This document shows, piece after piece, positions 45,301 through 57,100 of a stretch of DNA of 64,000 bases. The position numbers were made by a program, and so were the translations under genes. Numbering within the stretch: position 1 is the stretch's first letter; each line of letters starts with the position of its first letter. Source of the stretch: Symbiodinium natans. Taxonomy: Eukaryota > Sar > Dinophyceae > Suessiales > Symbiodiniaceae. Location of the stretch: assembly GCA_905221605.1 (NCBI GenBank), contig CAJNDS010002259.1, positions 62,001 to 126,000 of the forward strand, in the 5' to 3' direction. The notes beneath the pieces are model-generated. The model did not search any database, was not told the origin of the DNA, and saw nothing but the letters and a program-made list of their open reading frames with translations.

Positions 45301-48300
45301 CTGGGTGGCCTCTTTGAGCCTCTCCCTCAACTTGCCGAGGGAGGCTTTCAGGGACGGCACGGCGCCCTTCAGCTGTGCATCCAGGGATGCTGACCCGCCC
45401 GCGACAGCCTCGAAGAACCGCGAGAAAGGTCAGGGCCGCAAACGCGGAGAGAGCATGCGGGATGCGCAGGTAGCAACTGAGGCAGCCGGCTGCCTGCGCT
45501 TTCTTCATGTTGTCATCTACCTTCTTGAGATCCTGCTCCAGTGGCGGATTTGATTTCTTGGAGCCTTGCGTCTACCGGCAGTGTTTCCCTTCAAGGATTA
45601 GGCATCCTCGGCTTTGGGCTCTGGACTCGCGAGCAGGGAAGCCAGCTGCTCCATCTGGCAAAGGCAGGGGAGGCAGCGGAGCACTACGGAAGGCCCACAG
45701 ACACAGCACAGCTGCGCCTCCAGCACCAGCTCATCAATGGACTTGATCTTTGCTTCTTCCGCTTCCATGACCTCAAGCCGACCACACGAACCACCGCCGC
45801 TGCAAGCGCACCCGACAGGACAGAAGCCGACAGATACAAATGCAGAAGAATCTTATAATCTTAATCACACTACGCACACGTGCAACAGCAGCCACCCAGC
45901 CAGCCCTACCTTCCTGCTGCGGATCATGACCTCCCCGCTTTTGGCGAGCTGCCTGCAGAGTTGGAAGTGTCGGCCTTTTGGGACGGAGTCAGAGAATGTC
46001 GGAGAACCCAAACACACCCAAACAGACCAGAACACCTGCTCTTGACCATCTCCTGATGGGCGGCGCCCAGCTTGGTCTGCAGTTTTGTCAGCTCGGACCT
46101 AAGAGGGCAACTGGGAACTTCCGCTTTTCAGGGGTTCCGGAAGGTTCCTGAAGGTTCCGAAAGGTTCCGGAAGGTTCCGGAGAGCAGCTCAAATTGAGGT
46201 TCGCGCTGCAAGGAGCTATCCTTGACCTGCTTCTGCTTGGTGGTGATGATCTCTCGGGCCGCATTGTAGGCTCGGACGGCGTCCTGCAGTAGTGGGGGGA
46301 GGGACCCTCTGCACGCTTGCCGATGCTGCCAACACTTCCGGGACCGGACCTTCTCCGCCGGCACTGACTGGTCAATTGCATATTTGAGGGTGTCGACCGT
46401 GACCTCCAGGGTGCTTCACGTACACACTTGGAGAGAGGAGTCTCAGCGGTGGGATGCCCAGGTCTTTGAAAATTGCGCGCTTTGCGGGCCTGCTCGAGGT
46501 TGTCCGTGCCCAGAACTTTCACCACCTGCCGACCAGGACACTTTGCTGCGTGCACGCGTCTGGTGTCTGGTGTCCAGCGGAGTCAGGCGGGCAAAACACG
46601 TGGCCTCGGCGAAAGTCTGGCACTGGCTCTCTGCCTCCGCCTGGGGGAAGCCAGATAGCATGTTGTGGCCCATGCGCCCACATCCGCGAACAGGAGCGAA
46701 AACTGCTTACAAATGCAGTCGAGGCACTACCCGTTCCGTTACTTCTTGGAGCATCGCTTGGGCTTTGCGTTGCTGCGTCTCTTTCCTGTCACCCCCGAAG
46801 TGAGAGGAGCACTTTTCAATGGTTCCTCAAAGGTTTCAAGGCTCCAACTTGAAGCTGACGAGCTTCTTCGCAGTTTCCTCACCTCGAAGCCGGAACCTCG
46901 ATCTCAGGCGTTGCAGCGAACATATGATGAAATACATATATAACAGTCAGAAGTATGCTATGAATTGGAACTATCATTGTTGTTGCTACATTCGCATTGT
47001 AAAGAAACAAGACTAGTATATCATACAGTATCATATACTAGCTATTGAAAATACGTGCTTCTTTCAGCTGAGGCAGGGTCTTGGCAAGCTCCTCTTTTAG
47101 CCGGTCTCTGGCCTCTTTGGAAAACTTGTTCCTGTGCTCGTTGACAACCTTCTCGTGCAGAAGCCTCTGGGAAAAGAAGTGCTCGAAACTTGTGCAGGAA
47201 TCCCCTCCCACAAAGAGGAAGCAACAGCCCAACAGCCCCCGCCCCCGGCCCACACACCCTCGGAGCTCTCTCCCCCCACCTGGCTTGCTCCAATGCCACT
47301 TCGCACTTCTTGGCCGCAGCCTCTCGTGGCTCTAAAGATGGGTCCTCCCAGATCGAAGGGCATAAAGTGGCTTGCCTCGCACTGGGCGACGGCTTGGATG
47401 CCCTCTTCCCGGGGTAGGACCTGCGTAACAGGAGGCGATCAAGCAAGACAGCGCATCTCCAGCAGCAAAAGCAACCTGAAGCGCCCAGGGCAGCTAACAG
47501 CGCGCAGTGTCGTGTAGGCAAGTGATATGAAATGGAAGGCCTCGAGACCCTTGAGGAAAGGCCTGACAGCAAAAAGGTAAGCCCAATTCCCGGCAGCAAG
47601 TGCTGATGCGGGGCGGCGCTGGACAGCAGCCGGGGGCATGACATCTCTGCTTCAGCTGTCGCCAGGAACGCCTCTGCTCACTTCAGAGTTGGTCAACCTG
47701 TCAACCTTCTTCGCTCTTCAGACACAAGGCCTCCTCCGCTTGCTCCACTTTCTCGGCCACCTGGCACTTCTAGCGAGGCCCACACCTACGACACCTACTT
47801 CAACCCCTTTTGGAAGCCTGGAACAACAGGTGTAAGGTTCAGGCTTAGAATTTCCCTTCCCCGCTTCCCCCCATCCCTCCCCTCCCCTCCCCTCCGACCT
47901 GCGGTGGGACTTTGTGCGGGGGCGCTCCTGGGGCTTTCCTGACCCTGCTCTCGCCCCAAAAAAGCTCTGCATGCACCAGTACCTGATGTCCCTCAAAAAG
48001 AATGGCTAGTGAGCCGTACTAAGTTTGTTGACCTGTGGGATAAGACTCAGCTGAAGGCACCTGGTTCTGCAGCACGTCTACCTGCAGCGACTCTTCTTGC
48101 CGCTTCAGCACGGCGCCTGAGCTGGCGAGGGCCAAGTGTGGCTTCGGTTTTCGGAGCCCTCAGAAAGTCTAAAGCCTTGATCATCGGGTTCTGGCCAACC
48201 TTTCTTGGGCTCCAGCGGACATTAGCCATTTTGCTACGCGCCTCGGTGCTCCTCCGCTGCAGGCCCTGGGCGATGGTTCTCTGGGATAAGATCTGAGGGT

Positions 48301-48900
48301 TCACAGGATGGCTTAGGGCTTAGGATTCGATGGTTTAGGATGGCTTAGGATGGTTTAGGATGGTTGAGGATGGTTGTTTGAGGAGACAGGCGACGGCCGA
48401 GGGGTTTGGGAGGTTTGGGAAGCTCTGAGCTCATCTCAGCTCCTGGCATCCAGCTCCTTCCGCTGCTGCTCGCTCTCCGCATCCTTCCCAGGCAGTGCCT
48501 GAAAGGGTAGCATGGGTAGAACCCGCTCAGGAGGGCGATTGAGGCCCCTTCGCCCAAAGACCAAAAAAATCGCCCTCAATCTCACGCACCCCTGGAAAGG
48601 TCTGCATGTTCCTAAACACCCGAAATTCCATCTGAAGCCCAGCCAGCCTTGAGCCTCCGCTCGATAAGCTGCACGGCGAGCTTCAGATCCGCCTGCCACT
48701 TCCGGGTTTTTTCTGAGCGCCAGCTGATCCTAAGCCAAGCAGACTCAACACCCTCGAACCATCCCAAAACCCTGTGAGCCCTGAAAAGCCCACAAGCCCA
48801 CACCCGAAACCCGCAAGCATGCCCCGCCTCGGCCGGATCCAGGAGCTTGGAGGTGGATTTAATTTCATCCTGGACATGCCCCCGCTCTCTGCAGTGAACA
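42312..48900 (-). CDS. Long coiled-coil region of the giant gene, about 25 short exons
   Basis: Short minus-strand exons, each a run of heptad-like helix. Examples in coding order: 48620-48710 (SEKTRKWQADLKLAVQLIER), 48430-48500 (GKDAESEQQRKELDARS), 48050-48120 (VLKRQEESLQVDVLQNQVPS), 47710-47775 (KCQVAEKVEQAEEALCLKSE), 47520-47580 (RPFLKGLEAFHFISLAYTTL), 47055-47170 (FSKEARDRLKEELAKTLPQL), 46700-46790 (ETQQRKAQAMLQEVTERVVP), 45710-45780 (LEVMEAEEAKIKSIDELVLE), 45285-45410 (LGKLRERLKEATQKIEKVGN), 45100-45145 (AEAYVKEAEQKVDAVEASLQ), 44650-44770 (ARIQDVDKFAEACGAAVRQG), 44220-44275 (DEILKTAEEEVDKAREAW), 43840-43925 (MTAESATEICKTLAGLEKAR), 42400-42560 (LSAEERRFEAAAAPLLDSSS). Some exons repeat a PFLKGLEA/PFLKGIEA motif (47.5 and 45.0 kb). 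No start codon was fixed. It may be more than one gene, but the exon density and shared style suggest one long scaffold protein. Confidence 0.55.
42760..42799. repeat. CCCTACG heptamer array
   Basis: Five to six tandem copies of CCCTACG, one base different from the telomere heptamer CCCTAAA in two positions. Confidence 0.93.
46122..46190. repeat. GGTTCCGGAA minisatellite
   Basis: About six imperfect copies of a 10-11 bp unit, directly adjoining a coiled-coil exon. Confidence 0.9.
48300..48375. repeat. GGATGGTTTA minisatellite
   Basis: About seven imperfect decamers (GGATGGCTTA, GGATGGTTTA, GGATGGTTGA). Confidence 0.88.
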
Positions 48901-48975
48901 AACAAATTTGGGGGGGCGGGACATATCAGCGCAACCTAGCACACTCTCTCGGGAAGTTAAGGCTTCTTTGTCGGT

Positions 48976-50476
48976 TCATAGCCCTGGCTTGCGCCAGAAG
49001 ATACAGATCCCTGGATGGAGCTCGTCAATTTGCGAGCTGAGCTGCTCATCATAGGACAGGCTCGGGGCGTGCGCGGCGGCTGCACTCATGGCTTCCTGCC
49101 GCGCCTCACCAGCCCCGCAGGTCAAGATGGCCGTCCGGCGCGTGTTGGCCTCCAGATTTTGCCAGACCTGCGCCCAAACCTCGGGTTTGGGTGCGTAGTC
49201 GGTGGCTGCCGTCAAGCACATGCTTACATCGAAGCTGGTCCACAGCCTCGCCTCCTCGCTGTAAAGCCGCAGGTGTTCCACGGCGCTTCGGCTGAGCAGT
49301 TTGATGTTGCTCGAGGCATCGAAGGCATATGCCCTGACCAGGCCTGTGTCGTTAAGGAAGCTGGCAGCCGTCCCGATTCCTGCACAAAAGTCGGCCACCT
49401 GGCTGTCCCTTGGAATCACATAGCGCAGCAAGGCACGGAGGAGCGCCTTGGGCACGTTCCAATCCTCGAAGGTATCGCGGCGGAGCACCTCGATGGTGGA
49501 CAGGGCGATGCCGTCGGCTTCCCTTGTGGTGAAGGCCGGGAGAGGGGGCCCCGGCCTCAAGGGTACCGTGCCGTTGTTGCTTTCCTCGATCTCCTCCTTG
49601 GACTTCCAGTTCACCATCACAGACTCGTAGGTCCGGAGGTCTGCCTTTCAGGGAGAGACAGCACCATTACAGAGAATTCGGAAGTCGGCCGACTCACTCA
49701 CTTCCTCACTCACTCACTCCTCTCCGGTCGGTCAGCATAAGAGGTCGGTGAGTCTTTTAGATAGGTTCCTGCTTGTCGCATGGAACGTGTGAGGTCCGAG
49801 CCTGTATACCCTTCCCGACAACTTCGACTGACTCCGGCACCATTCGCTAACTCGAACACAAACCTGAGGCAAGCCTCGAAAAAAGGTGCATCACAAGTCA
49901 TGCACAACAATCGCACAACACCAGGGCCTCGAACAGGTCCACAACCTCTGCCAGCCATTTCCCTGCGCCCTGGCGCACCAGTTCTGCAGTGCCCTGGAAG
50001 ACCAGCCAGAGGTGTCGCAGCTGGCTGTGCAGCAAAGCCTTCAGGCGCCGGAAGCTCATCAGGAAGAGGAGCTGCAGGTGCTCATTGAGGCATTCGAAAC
50101 GTGCCGCGGAGAGCATGCCGTGGATGTGGACATAGGCACTAAGTAGGGATGCAGCCGCAGACATGTGAGTCATGGCCCAGGCGCTGGAACCACCCATCGC
50201 ACCCTGCAATCGGAAGGCCTCGTCCTCAGCCGTGAAGTTGCCACGCACATAGTCCAACTGCGTGCGTATCCGATCCCTGGACAGGTAAACGTACTCCAGG
50301 AAGTCGGAGCAATTTAAGGACTCGTTCAGGGCAAAGTCAATCTGACTGTCCCAGTCGGCTATGTGCATATCCACGGAGGTTGTGAAGGCATCTGCCAGTC
50401 TGCAGATGGGCTGCTGCTCTGGTGCCGCAAGACTTCTCGCAGCCAGAGCCACCAAGATGGGTGCTATTCGTGACAT
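48976..50476 (-). CDS. Secreted or lumenal SAM-methyltransferase-like protein, two exons, 405 aa
   Basis: Exon 1 is 49928-50476 (ATG at 50474-50476, 183 codons). Exon 2 is 48976-49644 (222 codons plus stop). They join in phase 0 as VVDLFE-ADLRTYES across a 283-nt GC-AG intron (CGAG|GC to AAAG|GC). The protein begins with a signal peptide (MSRIAPILVALAARSLAAPE) and an N-terminal helical domain with several N-glycosylation sequons (NES, NCS, NFT). The C-terminal half has the methyltransferase motif I, VADFCAGIGTAASFLND, and an acidic residue after the next strand (AYAFDASSN), followed by WTSFDVSMCLTAATD. It ends ICIFWRKPGL. The core resembles that of the 26.3-29.1 kb gene in style. Substrate unknown. 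The intron contains short CACT-rich repeats near 49690-49725. Confidence 0.75.
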
Positions 50477-50639
50477 CCTGGAATCCTGGACGCAATGATC
50501 TCATCACCCCACACTCTTAGACATCGGAGCAACGCTCGAGCCAACACACAGTTGGTAACAACCTGATGCAACGCTTGATGCATGTGAAGGCTCCGCGGCG
50601 GCCAACTAAACCACCCGGGCACAAAGGCTACTCAGTTAC

Positions 50640-51286
50640 TCAGGGCTCCGCACATCTCCGCACCACAAAGCCCGGGCCTCCTCCATCTTCGCTCCCATCG
50701 AGTCTGCTGAGGATGCCATGATGTGCGCCTGTGGTTAACCCTGCACTGCCCCTGCACGTCACCACAAGCCACCACCCCTCTCTTTCAAAGTCTTTCTCAC
50801 CCTTCTCACCCTGCCTTCTCGACCTCCAGCTCTGCACCTGGCAGCCGGAGGAAGGAGATCATGAGATCAACAAAAAAGGAGAGGGATTCTTTCAGCCCAA
50901 TTCCCCTTCTCTCTTGCTCGGGACCAGGCTGCTCAGCGTTCTGATGATCTCCGCCAAGGCCTTCTTGGCAGAGGCCTTGTGCTCGAACTCCTCAGGGCAA
51001 GGGCAGCGGCTGATAAAACGAACCTCCCCCCCGATGAAACTCTAAACACCTCTTCCGTCGTCTCCTGGCGGAATGCCTTGAGGGGCACCAGCCGCGTGTG
51101 AGCCTCGGTGATCTTCCGCTCGAGGTCCTGGGGCCGGGATTCGTGGAAATCCCGATAGGAACCATCCCACCGAAGGTCAAGATCGCGGAAAGTCCAGAGT
51201 CGAATTAAGAAACGGATCTTCTCTTGCTTTCTTCTGCGAATCCTGAAGATTGTTACTCCAAGGGAGCAGGGGCCAATGGCTTCCAC
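50640..51286 (-). CDS. Unidentified downstream exons, possibly the tail of the NEK-like kinase
   Basis: Exons in coding order: about 51050-51190 (RWDGSYRDFHESRPQDLERK, then TRLVPLKAFRQETTEEVFR), about 50930-51000 (EEFEHKASAKKALAEIIRTL), about 50820-50865 (ISFLRLPGAELEVEKAG), about 50640-50720 (ILSRLDGSEDGGGPGFVVRR, stop at 50640). They may be spliced to the kinase exon above, near a GT donor after LLQGVDA. Otherwise they are a small separate gene. No domain was recognised. Confidence 0.4.
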
Positions 51287-51507
51287 CTGTTCATTGACAC
51301 ATCTTTACTGAACTGCATTCTTCGGCGCTGCTTTGCCGCCAAAGATGGGGGAGACTAAGGAGTCTTTGGCTCCTGAAACTGAGGACCATATGCACTGTCC
51401 CCTCACTAGCTACGTTTACCCTTTAATTGGAGAGTCCTACAGAAATGGTAAAGTGATTCTACAGCATTCTGCAGATATATTCTGCAGTCTATATAGGCTT
51501 CAGGTCC

Positions 51508-52503
51508 TTACGGAACAGGGCCCAGAGGGGCCCCGGCCCGTGGACACGACTTTCGCTGCTGGCCTTGACCTGCATCCACTCCCTGTAGCAGAGCTTCGCA
51601 GACTGTCCGGGCCAACAAGAGGCGATCGCGGCTATCCCAAGCGGCTTCTTGCTGATCACGCAGTAGGATCTTCAAGCAGGATCGCATGAACTGCGTGCAA
51701 AGGACATCCGGAAGAGAAGGCCTCACACTCGGATCCTTCTCCAGCAGTGCCATGATCAGCACGTTTAGGTCGCTGGAATATGTGGAAGGAAGCGGATCTG
51801 GCTGGGACTGGCAGATCTTTGTGACCAGGCAGGCCAGAGACTCGGCTTCAAAGGGCGGCTTCAGCGCTGCGACTTCGTAGCAGGTCACGCCGAGAGACCA
51901 GACGTCGCTCTGGGTGCCGTAGCGCTGGTTGTGGCAGACCTCCGGGGAGGTGTACAAAGGCGTCCCCGCCGGCGTCTGCACGGAGGATGCGGAGAGCTCC
52001 ACCCGCTTTGCAAGGCCAAGATCTCCGAGCTTCACAAGGCCGCGCCTTGTGAGAAAGATGTTGGTTGGTTTCACGTCGCGGTGGAGGATCCGGTTCCTGT
52101 GGAGGTAGGACAGAGCCAGCACCATCTGCGAGCTCACCTGCATCACCTCGCGCTCCGGGATCGCTTCGCCCCGGTCCTGCGCACGCTGGATCCTTGCAGC
52201 CAGGTCCCCGGCGTCTGCAAAGCCCATGATGATGTAGAGAAAGTGCCCTGAGCCATATGAGCCCACTTCAAAGGAGTCCACAAACTCGACGACGTTGGGG
52301 TGCGACAGGCTCCTCAGCAGCTCGGCCTCACGGACGGCATCTTTTTGCCTCTCCCTGCGCAAGTGGGACAGTGGGGTCCTCTTGGCCACCAAGAGCTCTC
52401 CACGCTCCGAGGAAGGCTTCGAGTGCTTCCGCTGGACGAGGTACGCCGTGCCAAAGGCACCCTCACCCACGGCTCCCAGGAGATCATAGCGGGACTCGAG
52501 CAT
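51508..52503 (-). CDS. NEK-like serine/threonine protein kinase
   Basis: An intronless frame of 331 codons starts at the ATG of 52501-52503. All core motifs are present in order: glycine loop GEGAFGTAYLV, lysine in LLVAKR, helix-C Glu in AVREAELL, YIIMGFADAGDLAARI (hinge), HRDVKPTNIFL (catalytic loop), KLGDLGLAKR (DLG in place of DFG, as in many NEKs), TPLYTSPEVC (activation segment end), DVWSLGVTCYE and a final Arg in DPSVRPS. The order and the LGDLGLAK/SPE combination fit the NIMA-related family, which acts in cell cycle and cilia. The frame runs on about 50 residues past the kinase core. That tail may be read-through beyond a GT donor rather than real protein. Confidence 0.88.
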   Translation of the reverse strand: MLESRYDLLGAVGEGAFGTAYLVQRKHSKPSSERGELLVAKRTPLSHLRRERQKDAVREAELLRSLSHPNVVEFVDSFEVGSYGSGHFLYIIMGFADAGDLAARIQRAQDRGEAIPEREVMQVSSQMVLALSYLHRNRILHRDVKPTNIFLTRRGLVKLGDLGLAKRVELSASSVQTPAGTPLYTSPEVCHNQRYGTQSDVWSLGVTCYEVAALKPPFEAESLACLVTKICQSQPDPLPSTYSSDLNVLIMALLEKDPSVRPSLPDVLCTQFMRSCLKILLRDQQEAAWDSRDRLLLARTVCEALLQGVDAGQGQQRKSCPRAGAPLGPVP

Positions 52504-52599
52504 GGGTTGTTAAGGCGAGACTCCTACATCCTCAAGCACATCCTGAAGCCTGATCCTGCAGAGTTACGTGGATTTTCAAGAGTGGCCGCCCTCCTTCCC

Positions 52600-53148
52600 C
52601 TCCCTCCCTGAACCCCTCCCCCTAATCCCGCAACTTGCCGAAATCCCAAGAGGTGAATCCAAGCAGGGTCGGCCCGGGGAGAGTCCTGGCCTGGTACTCC
52701 TTGGTTGCAACCTGTGCCCAACGCTCTCCCAAATAAGGCTCACATAAAACCCCTTTCTCTCCCTTTATTTCTCGGTGCCGGGCCTTCCTTGCCTCCGGTC
52801 TGAAGCGCTTGGTGTCTTGGAGGCGGGCGGTGACCAGCCTTCTGGCCTGACACTCTGCAGTTGTTTTTGAAGGAGCAACAAGGCGCATTTTCTTTTTCCG
52901 AAACCGGGCCTCGATCAAGTGGTTGGAGGCCTTCGTCGCAGCCCTCAGGGAGTCACGGGGTCACCAAAAGGCGACGCGCGGAGCTCAGAGGAACATGGCT
53001 GCCTCTCTTTTGAAGTGGGGAGCCCCTGAGGTCTCGGCTTCTCGATGTCCTGGATGGCCTTCAGCTGGGTCTCCCCGGCCTCCGGAACATCGTCATCGAT
53101 GCCCACAGCCGCCGCAAGGATCGCCACCGTCCTTAAAATCCCAGCCAT
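52600..53148 (-). CDS. Small protein with N-terminal hydrophobic signal, unidentified
   Basis: The ATG at 53146-53148 gives MAGILRTVAILAAAVGIDDD, a signal-peptide-like start, then a polar stretch (AIQDIEKPRPQGLPTSKERQ). A second exon near 52620-52915 is very basic (RFRKKKMRLVAPSKTTAECQ, then ARHREIKGEKG). The two may be one gene lying just upstream of the kinase. A lumenal or organellar presequence is possible. No family recognised. Confidence 0.4.
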
Positions 53149-53149
53149 C

Positions 53150-54000
53150 CGGGTTCGTTGCTGATAAAAGGAACGTAACATCAGTCATCGCAATACACAG
53201 CAGCTGGGTTTCTTGTTATTCGTATTCTCAACATCAACCCAGTTTCAGGCTCGAGGGTTTAGGGCTCAGTGGTTGAAAGAGCTGGACAGAGAGCTTCGGG
53301 GATGTAGGTTTCAGGGACTTCAGGATCAGTCAGGGTATTTTGGGGTCTAGGGTCTTTGGGGCCTGTGTTTTTTTCGTGTTTACAAGTTGCAGGGCTTCGG
53401 GGCTGGGAATCTTGTGCGTTGAAGGGGCTGAGAGTGTACAGGAAGGCCTATGCGTCCTAAACCTAAAGCCCGATGCCACGCTCCTTTCGTCCAGGGCTAG
53501 GGGAGTTCAGGGTATTCGGATAGCCCTGAAGCCAGATTTGAAACCTGATGTGAACACGAAATGCTAAATGTTTGGGGCACAGGGTGCTTTAAATTAATAT
53601 GCGAGAATGGGAATCCCGGCCCTACCCCATACCTGAAAATATAGGGTTTAGAGACTGAGCCCTAAACCCTACACCCAAGACCCTAGACCCTATAAGCCCT
53701 AAACCCTACCCCCTGAAACGAAGGAGGGGTGGGGGCTGCGCGTTCGGGCGAAAGGGGTTGCCTCCACCAACACGTACAACACGTACGGGGCCATCAGGTT
53801 GCAGGGAGCAGCCCCAGCCACCCGAGGGCTAGAAAAAGGAGAGACGGCAGGGAAGGGGAGGCAAAGGCAGGAAAACAAGGCTCGGCCGAGGCGCTCGACA
53901 GCGTCCTCGGCGTCTGTGACAACCTGCATAGCCTCTGCAACACACTGGATGTGTTGATAAAATCGTCACAACAAGAATGGGGTGGGAATAAGAGTATATA
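53150..54000. other. Non-coding stretch with telomere-like sequence
   Basis: No exon recognised. Degenerate CCCTAAA units occur at 53655-53712 and GGGTTTAGGG-type fragments near 53255-53265 and 53643-53652. Confidence 0.5.
53655..53712. repeat. Interstitial telomere-like tract, CCCTAAA orientation
   Basis: CCCTAAACCCTACACCC-type units with variants (CCCTAGACCC, CCCTATAAGCCC). Confidence 0.8.
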
Positions 54001-54159
54001 GACAAACAAACCTAAAGATGATGACGACGACGGAGAAGATGGTGGAGGTTACCCTCAAGGATCAAAAGGGCACCGAAGCCCGTTGCCTCGGGAAGTGCTG
54101 CCTGAAAAGCGAGAACCTCAGGCCAAGTCCGACGCACTGCACTGCTCTCCAATTGAACG

Positions 54160-57100
54160 TGCATAAGAATCCACGGCGCTGGCATCCTTTTGCTCAGCCT
54201 CGGCAGCAGCCTCCGCGGCATTGGCCTTTTGCAGCAAACACTAAGAGGAGCTTGCGAGTCTTGTGGGTGAATCCAGAGAATTTCCATGTGGCAGACGAGC
54301 TTTTGGGCTCTGCTTCCAGCATCAAGAACCTGGCCTTCTGCTTGGCATGTTCTGCTGCCTGCTTGACCTGCGAGCAGTGGGTGCGTCGCGGGCTGCGAGG
54401 CTTGTCATAGACTTATGTAACATTATGTAGAACTATGTGGTCATGGGGGTCTGGCGTCTAAACTCTTTACCCCTGCCAGAGCCTTGAAGAGAGCTGCTTT
54501 GACCTGAGCGGACAACGGAGACTGGTGACACCCCAAAATCCCAGTGTCCTCTGAGCGTCCTGAGAGTTGGGGGACACACTAAAGCACACAATGTGTGTAC
54601 GATTCAAAAGAGGGAGCGATGGCCTCTTCACGTGACCCCCTGCACCACCCGGCTCTTGTCCCTTGCCACAACTGGGAGCACTCCTGGAGCGCCAGGCTGC
54701 TTTGAGCTCCTTCTCGACGGTTCCGTGGAGGGCACGAAGTCTGGGCCTGTGACGGAGCTTATGCCGCGAATGCCAGCTTTCTAAGATACAGCGCGTGCGT
54801 GTGCGCGTGTGTATGCGTGTGGTTTTTATATATGTATCTATTCACTTGTATATACTTTCTTTGTATTTATATGTATGCATAGTATACAGTATACTTGCTT
54901 CTGCGATGAGTCCGTCAGAGCTCTCCGAAAGATCGTTGATGAAAAATGTCTTGGTCCTTCTCTTCCTTCAAACGGCGTTTCTTTCTCTTCCTGCTAAGGC
55001 CCCGGCAGCAGGCGAGCAAATTCACCCAGAGCGCTCTGGGTGGAGCCCCCAGCACGGGCTTCCTGAACCTCCTCAGAGGGAGAGGGCTCTTTAGAGGCTT
55101 TTCGTGATGTTTTTGAGTTGGGCGCTTTTCGGCGCTTTCGGGTTCCAGGGATACAGGGGGTTGCTTCAGTCGTGTCTACAGAGCTTGTGGTGCATTGCAC
55201 CCTTCACTGTGGCCGAGGGGGGCCCCGCACACAAAGCTGCGTGTCCCCTTACCCATAGTGCTTGCTGAGTATGGGTGTGAGGACATTTGTGCATCCTTGC
55301 CGGCTACTCCACGCCCACGTAACTAGCAGCTCCAGTTCCAGCTGAGAGAAGCTTGGAGAAAACGGAAAGCTGGCTCCTTCGTCATTTGCCTGTGCTCTGC
55401 CTGGATAGTCTCCTGCCACAAGGCGAGGCCGCTAGGCACCGCGACTTGGCGTACTAGCATTATCTTTCAGGTGCACTTAGTTCTCTGCACATTCTACTCG
55501 GTAGCTGCGGCCCTTGCCATTTGAGCACGGAGTTGTGATTCCGCTTCTTGGATAACCACTTCATCCGCGTCCTGTTCCGGGGCACCCCCTGCAGGTAAAT
55601 GCTGCAACTGCCAAGCTGAAGCTGCCAGCTGCTGCCAGGATCCACCATTCCGGGCCTCCGCGGAGACCATCTCCTTGGCCGCCTTGACCACCTCATTCTG
55701 GTCTCGCTATCCAAAGTATGCAAACAATAATCTCCTCAGCTGGTACAGAAAGAAAACTCTCCGCTCGACAGACATAGTTGCAGACAGACATCGACAGACA
55801 CAGACAGACACAGACAGGCACAGACAGGCAGGCAGACACCGACAGACAGACACAGACTGACAGGCAGAGAAAGACAGACAAAGACACACAATCATCACAC
55901 AACCCCCCGCCCTGATCTTGCCTGTGTGCTCTGTACTTTACGGTTTCCTCATCTTGCTGTGGTGTGTTCTGTGCCTGTGCTGTGCCTTGTTCTCTCAAGG
56001 CCCAAAGCCCCTGACCTTCTACCATCCCTGGCTCTTTCCTTTCCTTTCCATTTTTGTCTCTCTTCCTTCCTTTCTTCCTCGCTTGCTAGCTTCCTTCCTT
56101 ACTTCCTTCCTTCCTTCCCTGCTTGCTAGCTTCCTTCCTTCCTTCCTTCCTTCCTTCCTTCCTTCCTTCCTTCCTTCCTTCCTTCCTTCCAGTCCCTCTC
56201 TCCTCTCTCCCCCTCTCACTCTCCCTCTCTCCCCTTAACCGCACCTGCTCCGCCTCTGCTTCGGCCGAGGCCACTCGATCCGTCGCCAAGCGGATGCGCC
56301 TCGCTCGCTAAGAACAAAAATCCGGATGACTAAGGTTTACGTTTCGTGTCTTCCACCTCGGCCTGCGGAGTGTGGGCATGAAGGCGCCCAAAGAAGACTA
56401 AGTTAAGTACTAAAAACGCGAAGCAAAGGAGCTGGGTCCCGCACTCTTTCAGCAGATCTTTGTCCACGTCGTCCGGTTCCTGGACCTTGGCCTTCATGGG
56501 CGCAGCCTTGGGAGGAGGGACTGGAGCCGGAGGGGCGGAGACCGGCTGCGCCAGACCCGCATTGAGCACCTCGACCTCAGGAACGCTGCGTTGCGGATGC
56601 GTCCGAACTCGGATCCTAAGGATCCTAGAAGGATCCCAAGGATCCTAGATAAGTCAGAGACCGAAACTTGAGAGCAGTGAGACTGGGCCCCCGGGCACAA
56701 AGCAAGCCCTCGATTGCTTCTCCGTCCCAAGGCACCTTCCAGCCTCGTTCTGGCGGAGCCTGCAAGAGGACGAGGGGCCTCTTTGTAAGGGACACGCTAC
56801 AAAAGTCCTCAGGAAGCCCAAACACGGGAAGAAAGGGCATCAATCTGAACTCCCCTGTGGCCTTGCTGTTGTCCGTGGCCCGGGACCAGACTTGGGACCC
56901 ACCCACCTCAGCGCTCGAAGAGTGAAGCCGGAGAACAGCGATAGAAGTACTTCTAGGGACTAGAGGAAGGACAGGCTCAAGCCTGCTAAGCCTGCTAAGG
57001 ACTCCAGAAGCGAGCTGGGCTTGAGCTTCGAAAGGGAGTCTCCCACCTTGTCGCCGAACCACCAACCCGAGAACTCCAGGCCATCCTCGGCTCCGAGCAA

